Under the pieces are notes generated by a model. The model was given only the letters and a program-made list of their open reading frames with translations. It ran no database searches and was not told the origin of the DNA. Positions 7,007 to 12,559 of a stretch of 12,559 nucleotides of DNA are shown piece after piece (positions within the stretch are counted from its first letter, which is position 1; each line of letters begins with the position of its first letter). The position numbers and the translations under genes are program-made. The stretch comes from JABWBR01 sp036741235. GTDB lineage: Bacteria; Bacteroidota; Bacteroidia; Chitinophagales; Saprospiraceae. The stretch covers positions 1 to 12,559 of the forward strand of contig DAINSQ010000135.1 in NCBI GenBank assembly GCA_036741235.1. The letters run 5' to 3'.

Positions 7007-7777
7007 ATGAGCGCCACCTATACCATTAAACTGCCGCAATTCGAGGGACCTTTCGACCTGCTGCTGTTTTTTATCGAGCGCGACGAGCTCGATATCTACG
7101 ATATTCCCATATCAAAAATCACCAACGATTTTCTCGATTACATGCACCACCTGGAATCGCTGAATATCGACCTGGCCAGCGAATTTATCCTGGTGGCCGC
7201 TACCCTGTGCCGCATCAAAGCCAAAATGCTGCTGCCCCGCAAACCGGTAGACGAAGAAGGCAACGAAATAGACCCCCGCGAAGAACTGGTGATGCGCCTG
7301 CTGGAGTACAAACGCTATAAAAGCGTACTCGACGAAATGCGGATGCTCGAAGATTTGCGCGCAGAAAAAAATCCCCGCGGTAATGTCTCCCGCGAACTAC
7401 AGGATATCGCCACCCGCGCCCTGGTAGATGTGGAAATGGAGTCGGTTACGCTGTTTAAATTGCTCAAAGCTTTTGAACGCGTTATGCAGCGCTTCGAAAC
7501 GTCAAATCCCGTTACTGTTCACCAAATCGTGCAGTTTAATTATACAATTGAAGAACAGCAAAACCATATTTTATCAAAAATTAAAAAAGGCAAAAAAACC
7601 GGTTTTACAGCCGTTTTCAAGGAATGTCGCAACCGGATTCACGCCATTATTACTTTCCTGGCTTTGCTGGAATTGCTTAATTTGCAACGATTGACGATCA
7701 CACTCGGCGAAGGTTTTAATAATTTTTGGTTGGAACCTTACGAGGAAGAAATAGAAGGGGAGACGGCAGAAGGGTAG
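7007..7777 (+). CDS. scpA: segregation and condensation protein A
   Basis: A 256-residue kleisin that joins SMC heads with ScpB in the bacterial condensin complex for chromosome organisation and segregation. The N-terminal SMC-neck-binding part has the hallmark PQFEGPFDLLLFFIERDELDIYDIPI (about 10-35), ITNDFLDYM and EFILVAATLCRIKAKMLLP. The C-terminal winged-helix part (TGFTAVFKECRNRIHAIITFLALLELL, then WLEPYEEE) contacts the other SMC head. Length is normal. The gene begins 15 nt after ftcD with no room for a separate strong promoter. Base composition changes within the gene: around 7200 it is roughly 58% GC, while 7501-7620 falls to about 27-37%, with poly-A lysine codons in the linker. The protein reads intact across the change. 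scpB is not next to it. Confidence 0.95.
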   Translation: MSATYTIKLPQFEGPFDLLLFFIERDELDIYDIPISKITNDFLDYMHHLESLNIDLASEFILVAATLCRIKAKMLLPRKPVDEEGNEIDPREELVMRLLEYKRYKSVLDEMRMLEDLRAEKNPRGNVSRELQDIATRALVDVEMESVTLFKLLKAFERVMQRFETSNPVTVHQIVQFNYTIEEQQNHILSKIKKGKKTGFTAVFKECRNRIHAIITFLALLELLNLQRLTITLGEGFNNFWLEPYEEEIEGETAEG

Positions 7778-7826
7778 AAGGACTATCACGCTGTAGATTT
7801 CGAAAATCAATACAAATGCTTCTGCT

Positions 7827-8534
7827 ATGAATTTTCTTACCGCCGAATGGCGAAAGTTGGCTATGGCTAATTTTGAGGTTGATCCACAACTATTAAAGCC
7901 ATTTGTGCCGGCAAAAACAGAACTGGATTTTTGGAATAATACTTGCTATGTGAGTCTGGTGGGTTTTATGTTTTTAAATACCAAACTAAAGGGAATCAAA
8001 ATTCCTTTTCACGTCAATTTTGAAGAAGTGAATTTGCGTTTTTATGTAAAATATAACGATAACGGAAATTGGAAAAGAGGGGTCGTTTTTATTAAAGAAA
8101 TAGTGCCAAGGCCGGCAATTACTTTTGTAGCCAATACCATTTATCGCGAAAAGTACGAAACCATGAAAATGGCGCATAAATGGAAATCTGAAGAAGAGCG
8201 ATTGGACGTATCCTATCAGTGGAAATGTAAAGGTATATGGCAAAAAATGGAAGTATCGGCCGTTAATACGCCCCGTGAATTGGTGGCCGGAAGCGAAGCG
8301 GAATTTATTACCGAGCACTATTGGGGGTATTCAAAACCCAATTCACTCACCAGTTTTGAATACGAAGTGAGCCACCCGCGCTGGGAGATTTACGATGTGA
8401 AGTCCTTTGATCTGGATGTCGATTTCGGACTTGTTTACGGCGAAATATTCGGCTTTTTAAATCAGGCAACTCCTAAATCGGTGTTGCTTGCAGAAGGCTC
8501 TGAGATTGCGGTGAAGAACAAGCGAAAGCTCTGA
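7827..8534 (+). CDS. DUF2071 family (YqjF-like) protein
   Basis: A 235-residue protein that matches the DUF2071 pattern: an N-terminal EWRKLAMANFEVDPQLLKPFVP (about 7-28), followed by ELDFWNNTCYVSLVGFMF, then VNFEEVNLRFYVKY and GVVFIKEIVPRPAI. It ends with FGLVYGEIFGFLNQATPKSVLLAEGSEIAV. No signal peptide or membrane segment is seen, so it is probably cytosolic. The biochemical function of this family is not established; its fold is related to acetoacetate-decarboxylase-like beta barrels. No catalytic residues can be named. It begins 49 nt after scpA, and that gap shows no convincing promoter, so it may be the third gene of the ftcD-scpA transcript. The codons are AT-richer than ftcD, as in the following Fic gene, which suggests that these two entered or evolved together. 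Confidence 0.88.
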   Translation: MNFLTAEWRKLAMANFEVDPQLLKPFVPAKTELDFWNNTCYVSLVGFMFLNTKLKGIKIPFHVNFEEVNLRFYVKYNDNGNWKRGVVFIKEIVPRPAITFVANTIYREKYETMKMAHKWKSEEERLDVSYQWKCKGIWQKMEVSAVNTPRELVAGSEAEFITEHYWGYSKPNSLTSFEYEVSHPRWEIYDVKSFDLDVDFGLVYGEIFGFLNQATPKSVLLAEGSEIAVKNKRKL

Positions 8535-8539
8535 TATTA

Positions 8540-8573
8540 CTGTAAAGCGCGCTGGATTTATGTATCTTTACAG
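8540..8573 (+). promoter_or_regulatory. inverted repeat and -7-like box before the Fic gene
   Basis: CTGTAAAG at 8540-8547 and CTTTACAG at 8566-8573 are perfect 8-nt inverted arms with 18 nt between them. The right arm overlaps TATCTTTA (8563-8570), which matches TAnnTTTG except for the last base. A good TTG at the -33 distance is not seen. The arrangement suggests an operator covering a promoter, or a 5' hairpin ending one base before the ATG at 8575. Confidence 0.5.
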
Positions 8574-8574
8574 A

Positions 8575-9345
8575 ATGGAAATGCGATTGACGGATAAAAA
8601 ATATTTCGAAGCATATCAACAACAATTCGCCGGTGCGCTGGAGCGTTGGTTTTCGGCCTATGAGTATTCAACAATCGCGCTTGATCTTTCTTACCGTAAT
8701 AATACGTCGGCTGTTTATTCTTCTAACATAGAGGGGAATTCAATAGATGTGAATTCTTTTATGAATTCTATTATCAGCAAAACTAAATTTAAACCGAATA
8801 AGGATTTTTCAGAAATTAATGATTTAGTAAAAGCATATGAATTTGCTCAGCAAAATGAATTGACGGAAAAAAATATACTGAAAGCGCATAAAATTCTCAG
8901 CCATACGCTATTGATCAAAGATAAAAGAGGCAAATACAGAACGGATCGGATGGGGGTGTTTGATAGCGCCGGGCTGGTTTATCTGGCTATTGAAGATCAT
9001 CTGCTGGAAGAAAAAATGAAGATTTTGTTTTCAGATATTGAAATATTAAAGAGGGACCAACTCAATTTAGCAGAAGCGTTTTACCATGCATCACTTTTGC
9101 ACCTGATTTTTGTTCACCTTCATCCTTTTTGGGATGGCAATGGAAGAACCGCGCGCCTGCTGGAAAAATGGTTTTTAGCAACGGTAATCGGCGCAAAAGC
9201 CTGGAAGATTCAATCAGAAAAATATTATAAAGAACAGCTGTCCGATTATTATCGCAATATTAATTTGGGCGTCAATTATTACGAATTGGACTACGATAAA
9301 TGTTTGCCTTTTTTATTTATGCTGCCATATTCCTTGCAAGAATAA
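8575..9345 (+). CDS. Fic-domain protein adenylyltransferase, class II with N-terminal inhibitory helix
   Basis: A 256-residue Fic protein. Fic enzymes transfer AMP (sometimes another nucleotide part) from ATP to hydroxyl side chains of target proteins. The core motif HPFWDGNGRTAR fits HxFx[D/E]GNGRxxR completely, with the catalytic His at residue 183 when counted from this start. The inhibitory motif [S/T]xxxE[G/N] is present as SSNIEGN near residues 49-55; its Glu would keep the enzyme silent by blocking ATP gamma-phosphate placement. A GKYRTDRMGVFD segment resembles the flap that holds the target. The frame extends to an ATG at 8560, but that codon abuts the -7-like box TATCTTTA, so the ATG at 8575 is preferred; another in-frame ATG is at 8581. 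No winged-helix domain or clear antitoxin gene is seen. The protein is probably cytosolic. The gene is AT-rich, overlaps nothing and is convergent with manA. The target is unknown. Confidence 0.9.
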   Translation: MEMRLTDKKYFEAYQQQFAGALERWFSAYEYSTIALDLSYRNNTSAVYSSNIEGNSIDVNSFMNSIISKTKFKPNKDFSEINDLVKAYEFAQQNELTEKNILKAHKILSHTLLIKDKRGKYRTDRMGVFDSAGLVYLAIEDHLLEEKMKILFSDIEILKRDQLNLAEAFYHASLLHLIFVHLHPFWDGNGRTARLLEKWFLATVIGAKAWKIQSEKYYKEQLSDYYRNINLGVNYYELDYDKCLPFLFMLPYSLQE

Positions 9346-9385
9346 TCAGGTTACATGCAGCAAAATCCGCTTACTCAATCCCGCG

Positions 9386-10606
9386 CTATTTTTTCTGCGG
9401 CAATGCCGCCCAAAATACAACGGCGCCTTCCGAACCGGCTTCACAACTGAATGCAGTTTGATGGGGGGCGATAAAACTCTCCCCACTGCCAAAACGCGCT
9501 TCGCCGGCGTCGTCGTGCAGGTTCAATTCTCCTTGCAGCACCAACCCCACAGCCGGACCGTTGCGGGGCGGCCAATTGTAAGCCTGATTGGACGCCAGGG
9601 CAAGCCGGCACAATTCAAAATCGGGTATGGGCGCCGGAAATACCTCGAGGCCGTTGGGCGATGCGGGCTGGATGATGTGCGGTTGCACGGGATCAAAAGA
9701 CAGGTGGGCCATCAACTCGCCGACGTCGATATGCTTGGGCGTGAGCCCGCCGCGGAATACATTGTCGGAGTTGGCCATCAATTCAATATTGACGCCTTCG
9801 AGGTAGGCATGGGGTATGCCGGCGGCCTGGAAGATGGCTTCGCCGGGGTTTAGCCGAACGAGGTTGAGCAGGTAGATGGAAAAAATACCGCGGTCGTAAT
9901 GGCCGTCGCGGGTATATTCGCCGAAAGCCAGCGCAGCCCAGTAGTCGGGGTCGTCTTTGTAGAGGCGCTGGTTGTCGAGCTCGGGCAGCAGGTGTTGCGC
10001 CAGCGGCGCCAGCCGGCGATCAACCGACTCCTGGGGCATCTCCATCAGGGCCTGGTACATCGCCTTGAGGTCGCCGTGGGGCAATTGGCGGTATAACTCC
10101 GACAAGCCGGGGCGTTCGGCCCACAAAGCGGCGATATCCGCCGGCCGGCGAAAGCCGTGTAATAACCAGAATGGCGACAGCGCCGCCATGATTTCGGGTT
10201 TGTGGTTGTCGTCTTTGTAGTTGCGATGCGGCGCATCGAGGGGGATGCCCAGCGCATTTTCGCGGGCAAAACCAGCCTCGGCAGCAGCCTTGGTGGGGTG
10301 TGCCTGTATGGAAAGCATACTGCGCACATCCAGGATTTTAAATAAAAAAGGCAATCGCTCGCCAAATGCCGATAAGGCATCGGGGCCCAGCCAGTAGTCG
10401 GGCGACCGGCTGATAAGCGCGCCCAGTTGTTCCCATTGCCCCCCTACCCATACCACCGAGGGCGCTCCGGGATGATCGCCCATCCACCATTCTGCGTATG
10501 GGCGCCGGGTTGTATTGTCAATGCGCATCAGGGCCGGGATAAACTCGTAGCCGCCCCATGCATAGTGTTGTACCTCGCCGTGCAATCTATATACCACTGC
10601 GGACAT
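9386..10606 (-). CDS. manA: mannose-6-phosphate isomerase, class I
   Basis: A 406-residue type I phosphomannose isomerase, interconverting mannose-6-phosphate and fructose-6-phosphate. It acts in the cytosol and links glycolysis with GDP-mannose and glycan synthesis, or serves in mannose use. Zinc ligands are visible at Q101 and H103 (SIQAHP), E138 (NHKPEI) and H266 (GIPHAYLEG). The catalytic Arg is R285 in SDNVFRGGLTPKH. The start VQHYAWGG (12-19) and FLFKILD (87-93) are usual for the family. The C-terminal cupin-like domain (about 320-400) ends AVVFWA. Length is typical for the bacterial enzyme. The gene lies 21 nt downstream of the oligoendopeptidase gene on the same strand, and that gap is A/T-rich with no clear promoter, so it probably shares its transcript. 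It converges with the Fic gene across about 40 nt. Confidence 0.95.
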   Translation of the reverse strand: MSAVVYRLHGEVQHYAWGGYEFIPALMRIDNTTRRPYAEWWMGDHPGAPSVVWVGGQWEQLGALISRSPDYWLGPDALSAFGERLPFLFKILDVRSMLSIQAHPTKAAAEAGFARENALGIPLDAPHRNYKDDNHKPEIMAALSPFWLLHGFRRPADIAALWAERPGLSELYRQLPHGDLKAMYQALMEMPQESVDRRLAPLAQHLLPELDNQRLYKDDPDYWAALAFGEYTRDGHYDRGIFSIYLLNLVRLNPGEAIFQAAGIPHAYLEGVNIELMANSDNVFRGGLTPKHIDVGELMAHLSFDPVQPHIIQPASPNGLEVFPAPIPDFELCRLALASNQAYNWPPRNGPAVGLVLQGELNLHDDAGEARFGSGESFIAPHQTAFSCEAGSEGAVVFWAALPQKK

Positions 10607-10627
10607 AAATTTTAGGATAAAAAATAA

Positions 10628-12322
10628 TCACATCGCGCTATCGTCCACACTTTCCAGCCATGCTTCGATGGGGTCAACCACCGATGCCACGCAGCCGCCG
10701 TCGAAGGGGGAGCGCAGGTGGGCCAGCTCGACCAGCTGCAGGAACGATCCGCTGCCGCCGGCCTGGCATAGGCTTACATAATCGCCCCAGGCGGCCTTGT
10801 GATCTTCGCGGTCGCGCTTCCAAAACTGGAAGGCGCAAATCTGAGCCAGACAATAGTCGATATAATAAAAAGGAACGTTGAAAATATGGCTTTGCTTGTA
10901 CCAGAAGCCGCCATTTTCAAGGAAATGATTGTCTTCATAGCGGCGATGGGGCAGGTATTTTTTTTCAATGTCGCGCCACATCTTTTTGCGGTCATCGGGC
11001 GTGGCATCGGGGTTTTCGTATACCCGGTGCTGAAATTCGTCGACGGCAACGCCGTAGGGCAGGAAACACAGCGCATTGTTGAGGTGTACAAATCGGTGTT
11101 TGTCGGCCTCCGATTCAAAAAAGCGGTCCATCCAGGGCCAGGTAAAAAATTCCATACTCATCGAATGGATTTCACAGGCTTCGAAGGTGGGCCAGTGGTA
11201 TTCGCTGATCTGCGCATCGCGGCTGCTGTATACCTGGAAAGCGTGGCCGGCTTCGTGGGTCAACACGTCGATATCGGCGCTGGTGCCGTTGAAGTTGGAG
11301 TAAATATAGGGGGCTTTGTATTTGCCGATGAAAGTGCAATAACCGCCCGGCGCCTTGTTGGGGCGGGTGAGCAGGTCCATGAGGTGATTGTCGCGCATAT
11401 AGCTGAAAAAGTCGCCGGTTTCAGGCGACAGCTCGGCATACATACCCGCGGCCTGGTCGATAATCCACTCCGAATTGCCGTGGGGCCGGGGGTTGCCGCT
11501 GAGGAATCGCACCTCCTCGTCGTAGTGCGCCAGTTGGTCAAGACCCAGGCGCCGGCGCTGGCGTTCGTAGAGCCGCCCGGCTATCGGTACAATGTATTGC
11601 CTGACCTGATCGCGGTAGCGGGTTACCATGTCGGCGTTGTAGTCGGCGCGAAGCATACGGGCGTAGCCCAATTCTACAAAGTTGCGGTAGCCGAGTTTGG
11701 TGGCAATGCGATGGCGCACCTTCACCAATTGGTCGAACAAATTGCCTATTGCTTCATCATTTTCTGAAAAAAACGACCATTTGGCGGTGGATGCTTCGCG
11801 CCGGGTTTGGCGGTCGGAATCAACCTCATAGACATAAATACTCGACAGGTTGTGGGTTTCGCCCCGGAAGGAAATTTGCGCGGCGGCTTTTAGTTTGGTA
11901 TACTCGCTGCTGAGCCGGTTTTCTTCCTGCAAGTCTTCCAGTACGATGGGGTCGAAAGTCTTCAGGCTCATATTGGCGATGGCAAACAATTGGCTTCCCC
12001 AGCGTTGTTCCAACTCGGCGCGAAAAGGCGAGTCGAGCAAAGCGCGATAAAAGCGATTGTTGAGCGCATCGTAATGCGGCATGTTTTCGTCGAAGAAGTT
12101 GTTTTCCTGTTCGTAGAAGCTGTCTTTGGTATCAATGGTATGCCTGATGTGGCAAATATTGTATTGCGATGAAAATGCATCGCGCAGCTCATCGATGGCG
12201 ATGATGCACTGGCTTTGCGCTTCTGCCGATCCGGCATCGTTCATTGCCTGCAATTGCGCTTCAAATTCCTGGCGAAAAAGATCCAGGTCGGGGCGTTGAT
12301 ATTGAAAATGCTCAAAACGCAT
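10628..12322 (-). CDS. M3 family zinc oligoendopeptidase
   Basis: A 564-residue metallopeptidase that would cleave short peptides in the cytosol for peptide recycling. The zinc site is HEAGH at 356-360 in DVLTHEAGHAFQVYSS. The third ligand is a Glu about 24 residues on, in EACEIHSMSMEF (E384 best fit). The segment GGYCTFIGKYKAPYIYSNFNG before it and HIFNVPFYYIDYCLAQ after it are typical of the M3 group related to, but distinct from, PepF (the roughly 550-570-residue oligoendopeptidases). The frame is open 29 codons further upstream to 12409. However, that extension (MGGKISK...) covers a promoter-like sequence and repeat DNA, and MRFEHFQY is the usual kind of family start, so the ATG at 12322-12320 is chosen. 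No signal peptide is seen. It is the first gene of the likely two-gene unit with manA. Confidence 0.93.
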   Translation of the reverse strand: MRFEHFQYQRPDLDLFRQEFEAQLQAMNDAGSAEAQSQCIIAIDELRDAFSSQYNICHIRHTIDTKDSFYEQENNFFDENMPHYDALNNRFYRALLDSPFRAELEQRWGSQLFAIANMSLKTFDPIVLEDLQEENRLSSEYTKLKAAAQISFRGETHNLSSIYVYEVDSDRQTRREASTAKWSFFSENDEAIGNLFDQLVKVRHRIATKLGYRNFVELGYARMLRADYNADMVTRYRDQVRQYIVPIAGRLYERQRRRLGLDQLAHYDEEVRFLSGNPRPHGNSEWIIDQAAGMYAELSPETGDFFSYMRDNHLMDLLTRPNKAPGGYCTFIGKYKAPYIYSNFNGTSADIDVLTHEAGHAFQVYSSRDAQISEYHWPTFEACEIHSMSMEFFTWPWMDRFFESEADKHRFVHLNNALCFLPYGVAVDEFQHRVYENPDATPDDRKKMWRDIEKKYLPHRRYEDNHFLENGGFWYKQSHIFNVPFYYIDYCLAQICAFQFWKRDREDHKAAWGDYVSLCQAGGSGSFLQLVELAHLRSPFDGGCVASVVDPIEAWLESVDDSAM

Positions 12323-12343
12323 AATGTGTAGTTTATTGGACTG

Positions 12344-12371
12344 TAAAGGTATATTTTTTGTTTTTTCAAAA
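12344..12371 (-). promoter_or_regulatory. candidate Bacteroidota-type promoter of the oligoendopeptidase-manA unit
   Basis: On the minus strand, TTTTG (12371-12367) is followed after 15 nt by TACCTTTA (12351-12344), close to TAnnTTTG with the last base changed. Transcription would start near 12337, about 15 nt before the ATG at 12322. The spacer is shorter than the usual 19-21 nt, so the -33 part is uncertain. The -7 part shares CTTTACAG with the box ahead of the Fic gene. Confidence 0.45.
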
Positions 12372-12439
12372 TAAATTTCTCTTGCCGCTTTACTAATTTT
12401 GCCCCCCATAACCCCTTCCCGACTTCCCTTTGGTCAGTA

Positions 12440-12469
12440 CGGGACTCCCCCGACATTTAGTCGGGACTC
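12440..12469. repeat. hairpin with flanking direct repeats in the intergenic region
   Basis: CCCGAC (12449-12454), ATTTA loop, GTCGGG (12460-12465) form a perfect 6-bp stem. CGGGACTC occurs at 12440-12447 and again at 12462-12469, 22 nt apart, the second copy overlapping the right arm of the stem. No T-run follows on either strand, so it is not a clear intrinsic terminator. It looks more like a dispersed palindromic (REP-like) element. Confidence 0.55.
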
Positions 12470-12490
12470 ACTTCGTTCGCTTTCAGTCGC

Positions 12491-12520
12491 ATAACCCTTC
12501 ATAACCCTTCATAACCCTCC
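12491..12520. repeat. tandem decamer repeat, three copies of ATAACCCTTC
   Basis: ATAACCCTTC occurs at 12491-12500 and 12501-12510, and with one change (ATAACCCTCC) at 12511-12520. A related ATAACCCCTTC lies at 12408-12418 on the far side of the hairpin, so copies of the motif bracket the palindromic patch. The block ends six bases before a possible plus-strand start codon at 12527. Confidence 0.7.
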
Positions 12521-12526
12521 AATCTC

Positions 12527-12559
12527 ATGCAACTCAAATTAATAACGCATCACCTTCAA
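12527..12559 (+). CDS. possible start of a further gene, cut by the window edge
   Basis: An ATG at 12527 opens a frame that reads MQLKLITHHLQ to the last base, eleven codons without a stop. No promoter or ribosome binding site is recognised upstream, where the tandem decamers lie. Eleven residues are too few to name a family, and the call rests only on the open frame and position. Confidence 0.25.
   Translation, partial: MQLKLITHHLQ

Noticed and set aside
9390..9412. GCGGC-AAT-GCCGC hairpin beside a T-run at the manA end, considered as a terminator
   Set aside because: On the plus strand the T-run comes before the hairpin, and on the minus strand it reads as an A-run after it, so the order is wrong for intrinsic termination in either direction; it also lies in manA codons.
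10799..11767. Long plus-strand open frame (322 codons) opposite the M3 oligoendopeptidase
   Set aside because: It mirrors the codon phase of a real gene containing HEAGH; the protein is low in recognisable motifs and lacks a leader.
1..12559. CRISPR arrays, tRNA or rRNA genes, integrases or transposases
   Set aside because: No spaced direct repeats of CRISPR size, no cloverleaf or rRNA-like stretch, and no recombinase-like protein were seen in either strand.

Overview
The window looks like a chromosomal piece from a member of the Bacteroidota, perhaps close to Saprospiria or Chitinophagia, although no rRNA or other taxonomic marker is present. The evidence is threefold. Promoters fit the Bacteroidota pattern (TTG, a spacer of about 20 nt, then TAnnTTTG). 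Start codons follow A/T-rich leaders without Shine-Dalgarno sequences. A secreted beta-helix protein and several proteins have a Bacteroidota flavour. Most genes are ordinary housekeeping or metabolic genes. I do not see a multi-gene defence, secretion or biosynthetic system that looks new.

Layout. (1) Positions 1-669, minus strand: the 5' part of a secreted beta-helix protein whose frame is broken by a run of seven G inside the signal-peptide codons. (2) 928-1407, plus: a small secreted beta-rich protein of unknown function. (3) 1560-4505, plus: a large FAD plus Fe-S dehydrogenase fusion of the glycolate/D-lactate/D-2-hydroxyglutarate dehydrogenase kind. (4) 4522-5246, plus: an AT-rich toxin-antitoxin module (DUF6364-like antitoxin and PIN-domain toxin) with a clear promoter and a likely operator. 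(5) 5294-7777, plus: a bifunctional histidine-degradation enzyme (ftcD) followed after 15 nt by scpA, a condensin kleisin. (6) 7827-9345, plus: a DUF2071 protein and a Fic-domain AMPylase with an inhibitory motif, both AT-richer than their surroundings. (7) 9386-12322, minus: an M3 oligoendopeptidase followed 21 nt downstream by manA, probably one transcript. (8) 12408-12520: a repeat-rich intergenic patch, followed by what may be the first codons of another plus-strand gene.

Working together. The central genes cover catabolism: 2-hydroxyacid oxidation, the folate-linked end of histidine degradation, mannose-6-phosphate/fructose-6-phosphate interconversion and peptide hydrolysis. They do not form one pathway. 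The two AT-rich patches (the TA module, and DUF2071 plus Fic) look like accessory insertions between GC-richer core genes. Three genes (antitoxin, Fic, oligoendopeptidase) have promoter-like -7 boxes lying on top of the longest-frame start. In each case the next in-frame ATG is the better start, and I list these corrected starts.
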